From contig NZ_BSVC01000014.1 in NCBI RefSeq assembly GCF_030269905.1, positions 1 to 64,000 of the forward strand: 64,000 nucleotides of DNA. The letters are read 5' to 3'. Within the stretch, counting starts at the first letter, position 1. Each line of letters starts with the position of its first letter. The position numbers and the translations under genes were made by a program. Below, one piece after another: positions 17,952 through 26,961 of this stretch. Source of the DNA: Pelosinus sp. IPA-1 (GTDB lineage: Bacteria; Bacillota; Negativicutes; DSM-13327). The notes beneath the pieces were generated by a model, which saw only the letters and a list, made by a program, of their open reading frames with translations, was not told the origin of the DNA and ran no database searches.

Positions 17952-18194
17952 ATGTCAATATGGCTAATTAAAATGGATTCTAGAGATTTTGAACAATATC
18001 GAAAGAGACTAGTTAATAGAGGCTTTATTCCCACTAATTATTTTTCTGCTAATGGGTTTAACATAAAAAAAATGAGAGAACTTGCTTTGGCTGGGAAGGT
18101 CGACGCTATGCAATGTGTCGTTGGAAAGTCTGTCAGGTGGTACTACTCGGAAGATCAAGCTGAATTGGCTCGCCTTAGAGGGGAACTCTCTTAA
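17952..18194 (+). CDS. Small protein of 80 residues, possibly winged-helix DNA-binding
   Basis: Not assigned to a family. The segment from about residue 40 (MRELALAGKVDAMQ) to 75 (YYSEDQAELARL) resembles the second helix, turn and wing of excisionase/HTH_17 domains, where a helix precedes a short basic strand with an aromatic and then an acidic helix. This is a by-eye similarity. A GGGGGT ribosome site lies about 8 nt upstream. The gene is single, convergent with guaB, and followed by a bidirectional terminator. Confidence 0.55.
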   Translation: MSIWLIKMDSRDFEQYRKRLVNRGFIPTNYFSANGFNIKKMRELALAGKVDAMQCVVGKSVRWYYSEDQAELARLRGELS

Positions 18195-18303
18195 TTGATT
18201 AAAGGTAAGTGAAATCATCGTAATAAAAATGAGGAATGGTATTAATGGTGACAAAAGGTGGACGTCGTCTGTTGATATTCAATAAAAAAATATATATATC
18301 ATA

Positions 18304-18350
18304 AAAAATGAGAAACGCCTGCCAATATCTGGAGGGCGTTTCTCATTTTT
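18304..18350. terminator. Bidirectional terminator between convergent genes
   Basis: A 16-bp perfect stem (18304-18319 with 18335-18350), beginning with five A and ending with five T, stops both the 80-residue gene and guaB. Confidence 0.85.
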
Positions 18351-18389
18351 ATAGAAGTACAGTATCGCTACTCAGGAAGTGTTGCAAGT

Positions 18390-19886
18390 TTAATAGTTGT
18401 TTTCCTTCAAAATAACATCATGAGCGCCACCTTCTACGATGCTTGTAGAAGATACTAGGGTAATTCTTGCGGTTCTTTGCAGTTCTTTAATCGAGATAGC
18501 TCCGCAGCTACACATTGTTGATTTTATTTTACTTAAAGTAACATCAATATTATCTTTCAGTTTACCAGCATACGGTACATAGCTATCTACGCCTTCTTCA
18601 AATTTAAGATTACTTCCTTCGCCAAAATCATAACGTTGCCAGTTGCGGGCACGTTTGGAACCTTCCCCCCAATATTCTTTAACATAGTTATTACCAAGCT
18701 TTGTTTTAGGAGCAGGACTTTCATCAAATCTTGCGAAATATCGTCCCATCATAATAAAGTCAGCACCCATTGCTAGAGCTAGCACGGTATGGTAGTCATG
18801 CACAACTCCGCCATCTGAACAAATTGGAATATAGATGCCTGTTTCTTTAAAATAATCGTCTCTAGCTTGGGCAACTTCTATAATTGCAGAAGCTTGTCCC
18901 CTACCGATTCCTTTCGTTTCCCTAGTTATGCAGATTGACCCACCGCCGATTCCAACTTTTACAAAGTCAGCACCTGCTTCAACGAAGTACATAAACCCTT
19001 CCTTGTCGACCACATTTCCGCCGCCGATTTTAACAGTATCCTTATATTCTTCTTTTATATATTTTATTGTTTCTGATTGCCATTCACTAAAGCCGTCAGA
19101 AGAATCGACGCATAAAATATCTACGCCAGCTTTAACTAAAGCGGGTACTCTTTCTTTATAATCTCTTGTGTTTATACCTGCGCCAACCATATGTCTCTTC
19201 TCAGAGTCTAAAAGCTCTAAGGGATTTTGTTTGTGATCTTCATAGTCTTTTCTAAAAACGAAATATACTAATTGTTGTTTATCATTTATAATCGGTAAAC
19301 AGTGAAGCTTACGTTCCCAAATGATATCATTTGCTTCTTTTAGACTAGTATTAACTGTACTAACGATAAGCTTTGAAAAAGGAGTCATGAATTCTTTAAT
19401 TTTTTTATTTAAAGAATCTCTACTGGTTCTATAATCCCTGCTGGTAACAATCCCCAATAATTTAGTAGCTAGTGTTCCATCTTCTGTAATAGCGATGGTG
19501 GCATGTCCTGTTTTTTCTTTTAATTCAATAACGTCTTTTACAGTATGTTCTGGAGACAGATTTGCATTGCTGACTACGAAACCAGCTTTGAAATTCTTTA
19601 CTCTTTTTACCATTTCAGTTTGTCGTTCTATTGATTGAGAACCGAAAATAAAGGATAATCCTCCACATTTGGAAAGAGCAATCGCTAGATTATCATCTGA
19701 TACAGATTGCATGATTGCAGAAACAAATGGGATATTTATTTCAATAGGAGGCTTCTCATCTTTTTTAAATTTTACAATAGGGGTTTTTAAGTTAACGTTG
19801 CTAGGGATACAATCTTTTCTTGTAAGATTAGGTACAAGAAGATATTCACTAAAAGTTCTAGAAACTTCTTCATAATAAAATGCCAT
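18390..19886 (-). CDS. guaB: IMP dehydrogenase, Tritrichomonas-type
   Basis: Oxidises IMP to XMP with NAD, the committed step to GTP. The catalytic loop is [12 protein letters not shown] with Cys319; the mobile flap holds Arg418-Tyr419 in RNWQRYD; tandem CBS domains occupy about 105-220. As I recall it, the enzyme of the protozoan Tritrichomonas foetus shares this loop and the same numbering (Cys319, Arg418), along with Lys310 and Glu431 that are linked to mycophenolic acid tolerance there. Both are present here. The bacterial consensus loop is GPGSICTTR. It has a good sigma-A promoter (19924-19952) and is monocistronic. A second, standard guaB may exist elsewhere. Confidence 0.93.
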   Translation of the reverse strand: MAFYYEEVSRTFSEYLLVPNLTRKDCIPSNVNLKTPIVKFKKDEKPPIEINIPFVSAIMQSVSDDNLAIALSKCGGLSFIFGSQSIERQTEMVKRVKNFKAGFVVSNANLSPEHTVKDVIELKEKTGHATIAITEDGTLATKLLGIVTSRDYRTSRDSLNKKIKEFMTPFSKLIVSTVNTSLKEANDIIWERKLHCLPIINDKQQLVYFVFRKDYEDHKQNPLELLDSEKRHMVGAGINTRDYKERVPALVKAGVDILCVDSSDGFSEWQSETIKYIKEEYKDTVKIGGGNVVDKEGFMYFVEAGADFVKVGIGGGSICITRETKGIGRGQASAIIEVAQARDDYFKETGIYIPICSDGGVVHDYHTVLALAMGADFIMMGRYFARFDESPAPKTKLGNNYVKEYWGEGSKRARNWQRYDFGEGSNLKFEEGVDSYVPYAGKLKDNIDVTLSKIKSTMCSCGAISIKELQRTARITLVSSTSIVEGGAHDVILKENNY

Positions 19887-19923
19887 ATTATTTCACTGCC
19901 GCCTTCTTATATAAATTTTTACC

Positions 19924-19952
19924 ATCTTATCAAAGTTAATAAGTACTGTCAA
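19924..19952 (-). promoter_or_regulatory. Sigma-A promoter of guaB
   Basis: On the minus strand TTGACA, a 17-nt spacer and TAAGAT lie about 40 nt before the guaB start. The rest of the 19887-20227 gap between divergent genes holds nothing I recognise. Confidence 0.75.
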
Positions 19953-20227
19953 CTGACTTATTGTTATTTTAGTTTTTAAATAGAGAATTCTATAGTAAAA
20001 GAAATTAATACTCTTGATTAGAGAGGTAGATAATTGGATTGTAATTTGATAACCATTTTAGATTAGGTTATTTTACGGAAATGGGCATAATTAGAACATA
20101 GCCGAAGTTAGAGGAGAGCGGTATAATCTGAAAATAAGACGCAAAGAGAAATGAATTCTTACTGAAGGTGATAGAGGAAATAATGAGGAACTAATATAAA
20201 TCACTAAAGAAAATAGGAGGTTGTATT

Positions 20228-20728
20228 ATGATTGTTACGAGCAGTGGTATTGTGAATGGCATCATTGACAAAAAGTATGGAAAATATGGGGAGCAATTTT
20301 ATAAAGGTATGCCGACCCTGTCTTTGCCACTAGTGATTAAAGAATATCCCTCCAATGTAAAAACCTTTGCCATTCTTATGGAGGATAAAGATGCCATACC
20401 GCCAACGGGATTTTCTTGGATACATTGGTCTGTTGCTAATTTAGTTGAGGATTCGATTGGTGAAAATGTAAGTGTAAATGCAAGAGGGTTTGTCCAAGGA
20501 ACAAATAGTTGGTCGAGTGGATTACTTTCTGAACCTTTAAACCGTTATGAAGCTGCTAGGTTTGGTGGCCCGATGCCTCCCGATAAACCTCATACTTATG
20601 AAATACATGTATTTGCTCTTGATCGATCATTAGGTTTGCAAGATGGATTTTATGTAAATGAACTTTACAAGGCGATGGAAGGCCACATACTCGCTCAATA
20701 TACCTTAAAAGGAATCTATTATAATTAA
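20228..20728 (+). CDS. YbhB/YbcL family Raf kinase inhibitor-like protein (PEBP)
   Basis: The 166-residue protein belongs to the phosphatidylethanolamine-binding fold. Conserved marks are the SLPLVIKEYP strand, the DxD-like DKDAIPPTGFSWIHW anion-pocket segment (about 57-71), and GGPMPPDKPHTYEIHVFALD near 118-137. Bacterial members are cytosolic or exported and have no settled function; some bind small phospho-ligands. No signal peptide is seen. AGGAGG precedes the start. Monocistronic. Confidence 0.85.
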   Translation: MIVTSSGIVNGIIDKKYGKYGEQFYKGMPTLSLPLVIKEYPSNVKTFAILMEDKDAIPPTGFSWIHWSVANLVEDSIGENVSVNARGFVQGTNSWSSGLLSEPLNRYEAARFGGPMPPDKPHTYEIHVFALDRSLGLQDGFYVNELYKAMEGHILAQYTLKGIYYN

Positions 20729-20837
20729 AGATTCGGTTTAGATATGGTTAGGCCTTATAAAAAAGGGATCTTTTGCATATACTCTATAGAAGTAAACTTT
20801 ATATCGTTTTGCAAACTACTTGGCAAAGGAGAATAAT

Positions 20838-20999
20838 ATGACTAAAAAAATGATTTCTTATACCTTACCTCAGGAAGAACTAGAGAATTTGCTATCATCT
20901 GCATATGGCACAAAAATTGAGCCAGTAGATGCAAAGCAACTCGCGAAACAAAAAATGAATCAGCAAAGAGCAAGGCAATTAGAAAAAAGGAGTGTGTAA
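20838..20999 (+). CDS. Small hypothetical protein, 53 residues
   Basis: An AAAGGAG ribosome site precedes the ATG by about 7 nt. The product begins MTKKMISYTLPQEELENLL and ends with a basic, glutamine-rich helix (QKMNQQRARQLEKR). It is cytosolic and probably helical. No family recognised. A hairpin follows at 21007-21044. Confidence 0.6.
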   Translation: MTKKMISYTLPQEELENLLSSAYGTKIEPVDAKQLAKQKMNQQRARQLEKRSV

Positions 21000-21006
21000 C
21001 TCTTAA

Positions 21007-21044
21007 CAAACAAGCACCATTCTTTATAGAATGATGCTTGTTTG
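21007..21044 (+). terminator. Hairpin, probable terminator
   Basis: A 17-bp stem with one mismatch (21007-21023 with 21028-21044) follows the 53-residue gene. The T-run is short, so efficiency is uncertain. Confidence 0.5.
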
Positions 21045-21151
21045 CTATAGCATAGTCCAAAGATGATTTTTTGTAGTTGTTAATCTAGGATGGAAATATA
21101 AGAAGAATCTAAGATATGAGGTTTTAAGGGATATACAGAAAGGAATAGTAG

Positions 21152-22300
21152 ATGAATTCTTTTTTTATGGTACTAGGCATTATTTTCTTACTATATGCTG
21201 CGGCAAATTACTATATAGCACTTCGTTTTTTTCAATGTCTCCGTAATATCATTGAGCCTTATTCCTTATTTTATTGGGGTGGATATACCTTATTTGCAGT
21301 AACAAAAATTGTGGCCAGAGTCGGAAGGAAAAATTTTCCCGGTATTTTCAATACTCGAATGACTATCTTTGGGGATTATTGGCTTGCCGCAAGCTATTAC
21401 TTTTTCTTGGTTTGGGTGGCTGTGGATCTCTTGCGATTTCTGAATAAATTGTTGTTACCCCAATTTTTGCTAGTACCATATCCATCAATGGTACTAGGAT
21501 TTAGCGTCCTCTTCTTAGTGGTTGCTCTAATTCTTTATGGAAATTGGAATGCAAAAAAAACGCGTATTCGTAAATACGAATTGACGGTCAATAAAACAGC
21601 ACCTGGATTGTCACAGCTTCATATTGCAATGATATCTGATATACATCTTGGTGTGATTGTTGATAAGGATCGGCTGGAGACCATCATTAAGCAAATTAAT
21701 GCGCTGCATCCCGATATTATATTTTTAGTTGGGGACACAATTGATGAAGATGTAAAATTTTTCATAGAAGAGGAAATGTCTGTGACATTGGGTAAATTGC
21801 ATGCTCCTTATGGTGTGTTTGCAGTGCTTGGAAATCACGAGTATCTTGGTGGAGAAAGTGATCTCGCCGCAGAGCATATTGGCAAATCTAATATTAAGTT
21901 ATTACGGGACGAATACCTAATGATTAATAAACAATTCTATGTGGTTGGTCGAGATGATCGGAGTGCAAAGAAAGCAAACGGAAAAGGGCGATTTCCTTTA
22001 TATAGAGTCATGCAAGGTATTGATCATGAGCTTCCGATTATCTTGTTAGACCACCAACCCTATAAATTAGAAGAAGGACAGCGTAATAGAGTTGATCTTC
22101 AGTTATCAGGGCATACCCATCATGGACAGTTTTTCCCCAATAATCTGATTATACAACGCGTCTTTGAAATTGACTGGGGTTACTTGCGAAAAGGTGCATA
22201 TCAAGTCATAGTATCTTGTGGAATTGGGACATGGGGACCACCGATTCGTATAGGAAATCACCCAGAGATTATTGATCTGTTGATTACATTTGAGAAATAA
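21152..22300 (+). CDS. Membrane-anchored metallophosphoesterase (YkuE/YaeI type)
   Basis: The first 135 residues contain about four hydrophobic segments. The C-terminal 240 residues form a calcineurin-like phosphoesterase: ISDIHLG (about 162), GDTIDED (about 193), GNHEYL (about 225) and SGHTHHGQ (about 316) are the metal-binding motifs. Family members cleave lipid or nucleotide phosphoesters; the substrate here is unknown. The catalytic domain probably faces the cytoplasm or envelope next to the membrane. Monocistronic. Confidence 0.85.
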   Translation: MNSFFMVLGIIFLLYAAANYYIALRFFQCLRNIIEPYSLFYWGGYTLFAVTKIVARVGRKNFPGIFNTRMTIFGDYWLAASYYFFLVWVAVDLLRFLNKLLLPQFLLVPYPSMVLGFSVLFLVVALILYGNWNAKKTRIRKYELTVNKTAPGLSQLHIAMISDIHLGVIVDKDRLETIIKQINALHPDIIFLVGDTIDEDVKFFIEEEMSVTLGKLHAPYGVFAVLGNHEYLGGESDLAAEHIGKSNIKLLRDEYLMINKQFYVVGRDDRSAKKANGKGRFPLYRVMQGIDHELPIILLDHQPYKLEEGQRNRVDLQLSGHTHHGQFFPNNLIIQRVFEIDWGYLRKGAYQVIVSCGIGTWGPPIRIGNHPEIIDLLITFEK

Positions 22301-22350
22301 AGTAACTATAAAAGAAAAAAGGTAGATTTATCCACCTTTTGTTACTTTTT
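22301..22350 (+). terminator. Terminator after the metallophosphoesterase
   Basis: Two nested stems (22301-22306 with 22341-22346; 22317-22326 with 22331-22340) end in a T-run, directly after the stop codon. Confidence 0.65.
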
Positions 22351-22449
22351 ATTCGGTTTTTTCGGTGCTTGTTTGGCAGTGAAGAACTGTGTGCTTTTAG
22401 CGGCAGTTTTGATATTTTTATAGCTATCCTTAGGCGATACTTTTCCCAT
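22342..22449 (-). CDS. Very small basic protein, 35 residues
   Basis: ATG at 22449 follows GGGGGTGA by about 5 nt. The product starts MGKVSPKDSYKNIKTAAK and ends APKKPNKK: lysine-rich, strongly basic and without a membrane segment. Its last codons overlap the terminator of the convergent gene. No family is recognised. The good ribosome site and clean start support it; the short length does not. Confidence 0.45.
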   Translation of the reverse strand: MGKVSPKDSYKNIKTAAKSTQFFTAKQAPKKPNKK

Positions 22450-22578
22450 ACAATCACCCCCATGTGTAAAGTATTTCCCTATAAATCGTTGCTTAATCTA
22501 TAAAGTTTGTTAGTAGTGATGCTACTACTATACTATGTTTTGTTACTATTTGTACAGGTATTGCCTTACTTTTATAGC

Positions 22579-22626
22579 AAAATAGATACCAGCAGGAGTT
22601 TAATTTACTACTGGTCTATCTATTTT
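22579..22626 (-). terminator. Terminator after the ferredoxin-nitroreductase
   Basis: An A/T-flanked stem (22579-22592 with 22611-22626, small internal loop) lies just past the minus-strand stop, with T-rich sequence after it on that strand. Confidence 0.6.
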
Positions 22627-22638
22627 GTGAAGTAAATC

Positions 22639-23460
22639 CTATTGGAAAGCTACGTCTAAGGGGTTTCTATCCACTAATCTTTTATAAGAAAATCGGGGAT
22701 AACCGACCATCAGCCCACCAGTAACAGCCATTTTTTCTGGAAGTTGCAAAAGATTGAGAAGGGGCTGATAACCTGAAAGGGCACAGGCTTCAAAGTAGCC
22801 AGCCCAACAGGTTCCTAGTTCAATGGTTGGCGCAAACAATTCAGCATAAGTTAAGGAAAAATGAGCGTTATCCCTTCCCCGAGGCATAAAGTCTTTAGGT
22901 GCTTTGGCAATGATTAAGCAGGGGGCACCCCGTAGTATCACATCTTTGCCTGTCTTACGATATTTAGTAACATTTCCTGAAAAGTAGGTTGCCCAAGGAG
23001 AATTCTTTTCTATTTCCTCTTCCATCCAGTCAACAACTGCTGCTGTGATTTTGCGTAATGTGCCCTTATTGTCAATAACAAGATAGCTGACACCCTGTGT
23101 ATTTCCACCAGTAGGAGCAAGGCGAGCAATGGAAAGAAGCTGCAGAATTTTTTCTCGAGAAACTGTAGTTTCTTTATAGGATCGAATGGATCGCCGTGAA
23201 CGGAGAAAGCGTGTTGCTGTATCTGAGTCTAAAACAGGTGTTTCTCCTAAAGACGTTTGTTTAGCTAAAGGAGCTTTTATATTATCTAATGCTGCTTCTG
23301 GGCAAATGGCCACACAGTGACCGCAAGCAATACAGTGTTGTCCAATGGTTTTAGGACCAGAACTATCCATGCCAATAACATCTGTTGGACATACCGTAGC
23401 ACAGAGGCCACAGCGGATACATTTTTCTTGATTGACTTGAATCAAATCCATTACTATCAT
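22639..23460 (-). CDS. Nitroreductase with N-terminal 2x[4Fe-4S] ferredoxin domain
   Basis: Residues 10-60 are a bacterial ferredoxin: CIRCGLCATVCP and CIACGHCVAICP each give CX2CX2CX3C. Residues 85-270 are a nitroreductase-fold FMN domain, beginning RRSIRSYKE and including ARLAPTGGN. The fusion lets reduced ferredoxin clusters feed the flavin directly. Substrates are unknown (nitro compounds, quinones or flavin chemistry). ATG 23460 lies very close to the GGCAGG site, so the ATG at 23451 may be the real start. It is divergent from an HxlR regulator 139 nt away. Confidence 0.85.
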   Translation of the reverse strand: MIVMDLIQVNQEKCIRCGLCATVCPTDVIGMDSSGPKTIGQHCIACGHCVAICPEAALDNIKAPLAKQTSLGETPVLDSDTATRFLRSRRSIRSYKETTVSREKILQLLSIARLAPTGGNTQGVSYLVIDNKGTLRKITAAVVDWMEEEIEKNSPWATYFSGNVTKYRKTGKDVILRGAPCLIIAKAPKDFMPRGRDNAHFSLTYAELFAPTIELGTCWAGYFEACALSGYQPLLNLLQLPEKMAVTGGLMVGYPRFSYKRLVDRNPLDVAFQ

Positions 23461-23599
23461 ACCTGCCTTTTTATTTTTTCTAGGGTTCTTGATTCTCCGT
23501 ATTAGATATATTTACCTGCCATTTATTTTACACTAATTACCTAATGGGTATTTTATGATATACTACAAAAAAGAGAAAAAAAGCTAGGGGAGACTTATA

Positions 23600-23947
23600 A
23601 TGGATATGTTGGAACCTATTGAGTTGACAAAGGGAACGCCAGGAACACCTTGTCCAATTGCTAAAACACTTGATGTTATTGGCACGAAATGGACATTTTT
23701 GATTATACGAGATTTACTAATTGAAGGGACGATGCGATTCAGTGATCTGCATAGAGCGATGCAGGGAATTAGTCCGAAAACCCTTTCCTTACGACTGCGG
23801 GAATTAGAAGAACAAGGCATTCTGACAAGACGAGTATACCCAGAGGTTCCGCCTCGTGTTGAATATTCCTTAACGGAAAAAGGGAAAAAGCTAGAAGGTA
23901 TATTTAAGGAACTAAAACGATTTGGCTTAACACTACCCGATAACTAA
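23600..23947 (+). CDS. HxlR-family transcriptional regulator
   Basis: A 115-residue winged-helix protein. CPIAKTLDVIGTKW with the family cysteine (about residue 17) is the HxlR signature, followed by RFSDLHRAMQGISPKTLSLRL for the recognition helix and EYSLTEKGKKL for the wing. Such regulators often sense reactive electrophiles or quinones through the cysteine. It is divergent from the ferredoxin-nitroreductase, a common arrangement for an HxlR and its target. This pairing is inference. Confidence 0.88.
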   Translation: MDMLEPIELTKGTPGTPCPIAKTLDVIGTKWTFLIIRDLLIEGTMRFSDLHRAMQGISPKTLSLRLRELEEQGILTRRVYPEVPPRVEYSLTEKGKKLEGIFKELKRFGLTLPDN

Positions 23948-24050
23948 CCAACCTTAGAGGAATAAAAAATACTAAAAATATTTTTCATACTTACTACAGA
24001 TAATATACAAAACTTACAAAAAGGTAACCATGTGTATTTAATTACACTAC

Positions 24051-24079
24051 TTTACATGGGGAAGTAATGTTGCTACAAT
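24051..24079 (+). promoter_or_regulatory. Sigma-A promoter of the SDR gene
   Basis: TTTACA (24051-24056), a 17-nt spacer and TACAAT (24074-24079) lie about 40 nt before the SDR start. Confidence 0.7.
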
Positions 24080-24120
24080 GGCCTCAACAGCAATTAAATA
24101 AAAAGTTGGGGGTATGAAAA

Positions 24121-24834
24121 ATGTTACAGGGTAAGCATATTGTTATTATTGGTGGAAGTTCCGGAATTGGTTTGGAAACAGCTAGGCTTGCTATAGGGCA
24201 AGGAGCAAAAGTAACGATAGCCAGTCGTTCTAAAGAAAAACTACAAAAAGCAAAGGAACAATTAGGTGGAAATATAACCTCTTATGTATTGGATACGAGC
24301 CAAGAAGATAAGATGAAGGAATTTTTTGAGATGGTAGGCAGTTTTGATCATTTAGTAGTTACAGCAGCGGAGACTTCGGGAGGGTCCTTCCTTGAGGCAG
24401 ATGCTGCCAAAGACCATCAAATGTTTGAGAACAAATTTTGGGGTCAGTACTACGCGGCAAAATATGGGGCACCATATCTTTCTGCAAAAGGATCTATTAC
24501 TCTGTTTTCAGGAGTCGTAGCCTTTAAAGCCATGGTCGGATCTGCAACTCTTGGAGCGATTAATGCGGCAGTTGCTAATCTTGGCAAAACCCTTGCTTTA
24601 GAACTTGCTCCTCTTAGGGTGAATGTTGTTTCTCCCGGCATTATTGATACACCATCTCGCAGCAAAATGCCAGTAGAAGCCCGTAATAATTTCTACAATG
24701 GATTAGCCAGTAAACTGCCTGTACAAAGAATAGGGCAGGCCGAAGATGTGGCACAAGGAGTCTTATATTTACTATCCAGCACTTTTGTCACTGGCACTGT
24801 CCTTCATATTGATGGTGGGCATAGCTTACTTTAA
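24121..24834 (+). CDS. Short-chain dehydrogenase/reductase family protein lacking the usual Tyr-Lys pair
   Basis: The N terminus has the SDR glycine motif GGSSGIG (11-17), and NVVSPGIIDTP follows the usual place of the active site. Where classical SDRs have Tyr-x-x-x-Lys, this protein reads LGAIN: Leu144 and Asn148. Ser130 is present. It binds dinucleotide by fold, but may not catalyse the standard proton transfer, or may use another residue. At 237 residues it is otherwise complete. No pathway is implied by neighbours. Confidence 0.8.
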   Translation: MLQGKHIVIIGGSSGIGLETARLAIGQGAKVTIASRSKEKLQKAKEQLGGNITSYVLDTSQEDKMKEFFEMVGSFDHLVVTAAETSGGSFLEADAAKDHQMFENKFWGQYYAAKYGAPYLSAKGSITLFSGVVAFKAMVGSATLGAINAAVANLGKTLALELAPLRVNVVSPGIIDTPSRSKMPVEARNNFYNGLASKLPVQRIGQAEDVAQGVLYLLSSTFVTGTVLHIDGGHSLL

Positions 24835-24848
24835 GTTATTCTATTAGC

Positions 24849-24897
24849 AAAAAAATATTCTGTAGAATTCAAAGTGAATTTTTACAGGATATTTTTG
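24849..24897 (+). terminator. Terminator after the SDR gene
   Basis: A long A/T-rich stem (24850-24870 with 24876-24896, one or two interruptions) ends in a T-run. The TTTACA within its 3' arm could also serve as a -35 for pepT, but the -10 is weak. Confidence 0.6.
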
Positions 24898-24963
24898 TTA
24901 TGATAGATAATAGATAATTTATACTTTTGGGAGAAATCAGATTTAGAAAGGTGTGATAATAAC

Positions 24964-26202
24964 ATGGAAATGAAGAAAGAGGAGTTAATACAGCGGTTTT
25001 TGCAATATGTTGCAATTGATACCCAATCTAACGATCAAAACCACCAGTGTCCTAGTACTCAAGGTCAGAAAATACTCGCGAAATATGTAGCTGACGAATT
25101 AGAGAAAATAGGGCTGGATGAGGTGGAAATTGATAAGAATGGATATGTGACGGCTACCTTGCCGGAAAACGGATTCCGTCAGGCGCCCGTCGTTGGCTTT
25201 ATTTCTCACTTAGATACTAGTCCTGATATGACTGGTACTTCGCCTAAGCCTCGTTTGGTTACATCTTATGATGGAAATGATATTCTCCTTAATAAAGAGC
25301 ATTCCGTTATTCTCTCACCGCGGGATTTTCCTGAGCTTACAGCCTATGTAGGGCAAGATTTATTGGTTACAGATGGAACGACGTTACTTGGAGCCGATGA
25401 TAAAGCTGGCATGTGTGCAATTGTTAGTGCAGTTAAGTATTTAATAGAACATCCAGAAATCCAGCATGGTAAGGTACGAATTGGGTTTACTCCTGATGAA
25501 GAAATTGGTCGTGGTGCTGACCTATTTAATGTACCGGCTTTTGGTGCTGCGTTTGCTTATACTGTAGATGGCGGAGAAATTGGGGCTATTGAGTATGAAA
25601 ATTTCAATGCAGCGAATGTCACAATAAAGGTTCAAGGGCGAAGCGTTCATCCAGGAGCAGCAAAAGGTAAGATGGTCAATGCTCTGAGTATTGCTGCAGA
25701 GTGGCAACAGCTGTTACCTGCTGGTCAACGGCCTGAGTATACAGACGGTTATGAAGGATTTTTTCATGTTAATAAATTAAATGGTGGTGTAGAATACGCC
25801 GAAATAAGTCTTTTAGTGCGGGATCATGATTCTGAAAGATATGAACAACGTAAAGCATTGTTAGTCACTATGGCTAATACCTTTAATGCTAAATATGGCC
25901 CAAGAACCATTACTTTGGAAATTACCGATATGTACTACAACATGCGAGAAAAAGTTGAGCCAGTAATGCATATCATAGATTTAGCATGCCAATCGATGAA
26001 GGCTGTTGACGTACATCCTATAACCAAACCAATTCGTGGTGGTACCGATGGTGCGCGCTTATCTTTTATGGGATTACCTTGTCCGAACCTATTTACGGGA
26101 GGACACAATTTCCATGGGAAATATGAATTTTTGCCAGTACAATCTTTGGTAAAGTCTGCTGAAACTGTCGTTGAAATCATTCGTCGCGTAGGAACACTGT
26201 AA
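24964..26202 (+). CDS. pepT: Peptidase T (tripeptidase)
   Basis: Zinc aminopeptidase that removes the N-terminal residue of tripeptides in the cytosol. Metal and catalytic motifs of the M20B family are present: SHLDTSPD (about 79), GADDKAG (about 142), TPDEEIGRG (about 176), and the C-terminal GGHNFHGKYEF (about 380). RGGTDGARLSF supports substrate binding. At 412 residues it matches PepT. Single gene. Confidence 0.95.
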   Translation: MEMKKEELIQRFLQYVAIDTQSNDQNHQCPSTQGQKILAKYVADELEKIGLDEVEIDKNGYVTATLPENGFRQAPVVGFISHLDTSPDMTGTSPKPRLVTSYDGNDILLNKEHSVILSPRDFPELTAYVGQDLLVTDGTTLLGADDKAGMCAIVSAVKYLIEHPEIQHGKVRIGFTPDEEIGRGADLFNVPAFGAAFAYTVDGGEIGAIEYENFNAANVTIKVQGRSVHPGAAKGKMVNALSIAAEWQQLLPAGQRPEYTDGYEGFFHVNKLNGGVEYAEISLLVRDHDSERYEQRKALLVTMANTFNAKYGPRTITLEITDMYYNMREKVEPVMHIIDLACQSMKAVDVHPITKPIRGGTDGARLSFMGLPCPNLFTGGHNFHGKYEFLPVQSLVKSAETVVEIIRRVGTL

Positions 26203-26319
26203 AGATTAAAGTATATATATAGGAACTACCATACTATTAAGTGCGTACTTGTCAAAGGTGATCTTATCATCTACTATGATACTATGTGATTTTAAAGAAA
26301 AAAGAAAGAGGGTATAAAA

Positions 26320-26952
26320 ATGAAAGTTGTAGCTTTTAATGGCAGTCCTACAAAAGAAGGGAATACATACCACGCAATAAAGGGAGTAGCCCAGGAGCTA
26401 GAAGCAGAGGGTATAGAAGTTGAAATCGTGCATGTTGGCAATAAGGTGATTCGAGGCTGTACGGCTTGTGGCGGCTGTGTAAGAAATCAAAATGAAAAGT
26501 GCGTAATTGGCGATGAAGTCAATGAGTGGATTCAAAAGATGAAAGAAGCCGATGGTATTATACTCGGATCGCCTGTTCATTATTCTGGAATCGGAGCAAC
26601 GATGAAAGCATTTTTGGATCGAGCCTTTTATGTTACATCTGTTAATAAATCCATGTTGCGACATAAGATCGGAGCTAGTGTTGTTGCTGTGAGACGTTCC
26701 GGTGGCGTTACGACCTTCGATCAATTAAACCATTATGTTACATATGCAGAAATGTTAATGCCAACGTCAAATTATTGGAATGTTATACACGGTACAAAAC
26801 CAGGGGATGCTCAAGAAGATGGAGAGGGGAACCAAATCACAAGAGTCCTTGGTAAAAATATGGCATGGCTGATGAAATTAGTAGAGTTTGGAAAAGATGA
26901 AGTCAAGCAACCAGAAAGAGAAGATAAAGTTTTCACTCATTTCATTAGATAA
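26320..26952 (+). CDS. Flavodoxin-family NAD(P)H-dependent FMN reductase, iron-sulfur flavoprotein-like
   Basis: The flavodoxin-like fold begins MKVVAFNGSPTKEGNT, which binds the FMN phosphate. GCTACGGCVRNQNEKC near residues 46-61 gives a CX2CX2CX7C pattern like the cluster loop of archaeal and clostridial iron-sulfur flavoproteins. GSPVHYSGIGATMKAFLDR is the conserved second flavin segment. At 210 residues it is complete. Likely an electron carrier or reductase for oxidised metabolites; partner unknown. Confidence 0.8.
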   Translation: MKVVAFNGSPTKEGNTYHAIKGVAQELEAEGIEVEIVHVGNKVIRGCTACGGCVRNQNEKCVIGDEVNEWIQKMKEADGIILGSPVHYSGIGATMKAFLDRAFYVTSVNKSMLRHKIGASVVAVRRSGGVTTFDQLNHYVTYAEMLMPTSNYWNVIHGTKPGDAQEDGEGNQITRVLGKNMAWLMKLVEFGKDEVKQPEREDKVFTHFIR

Positions 26953-26961
26953 AGAAGACTT

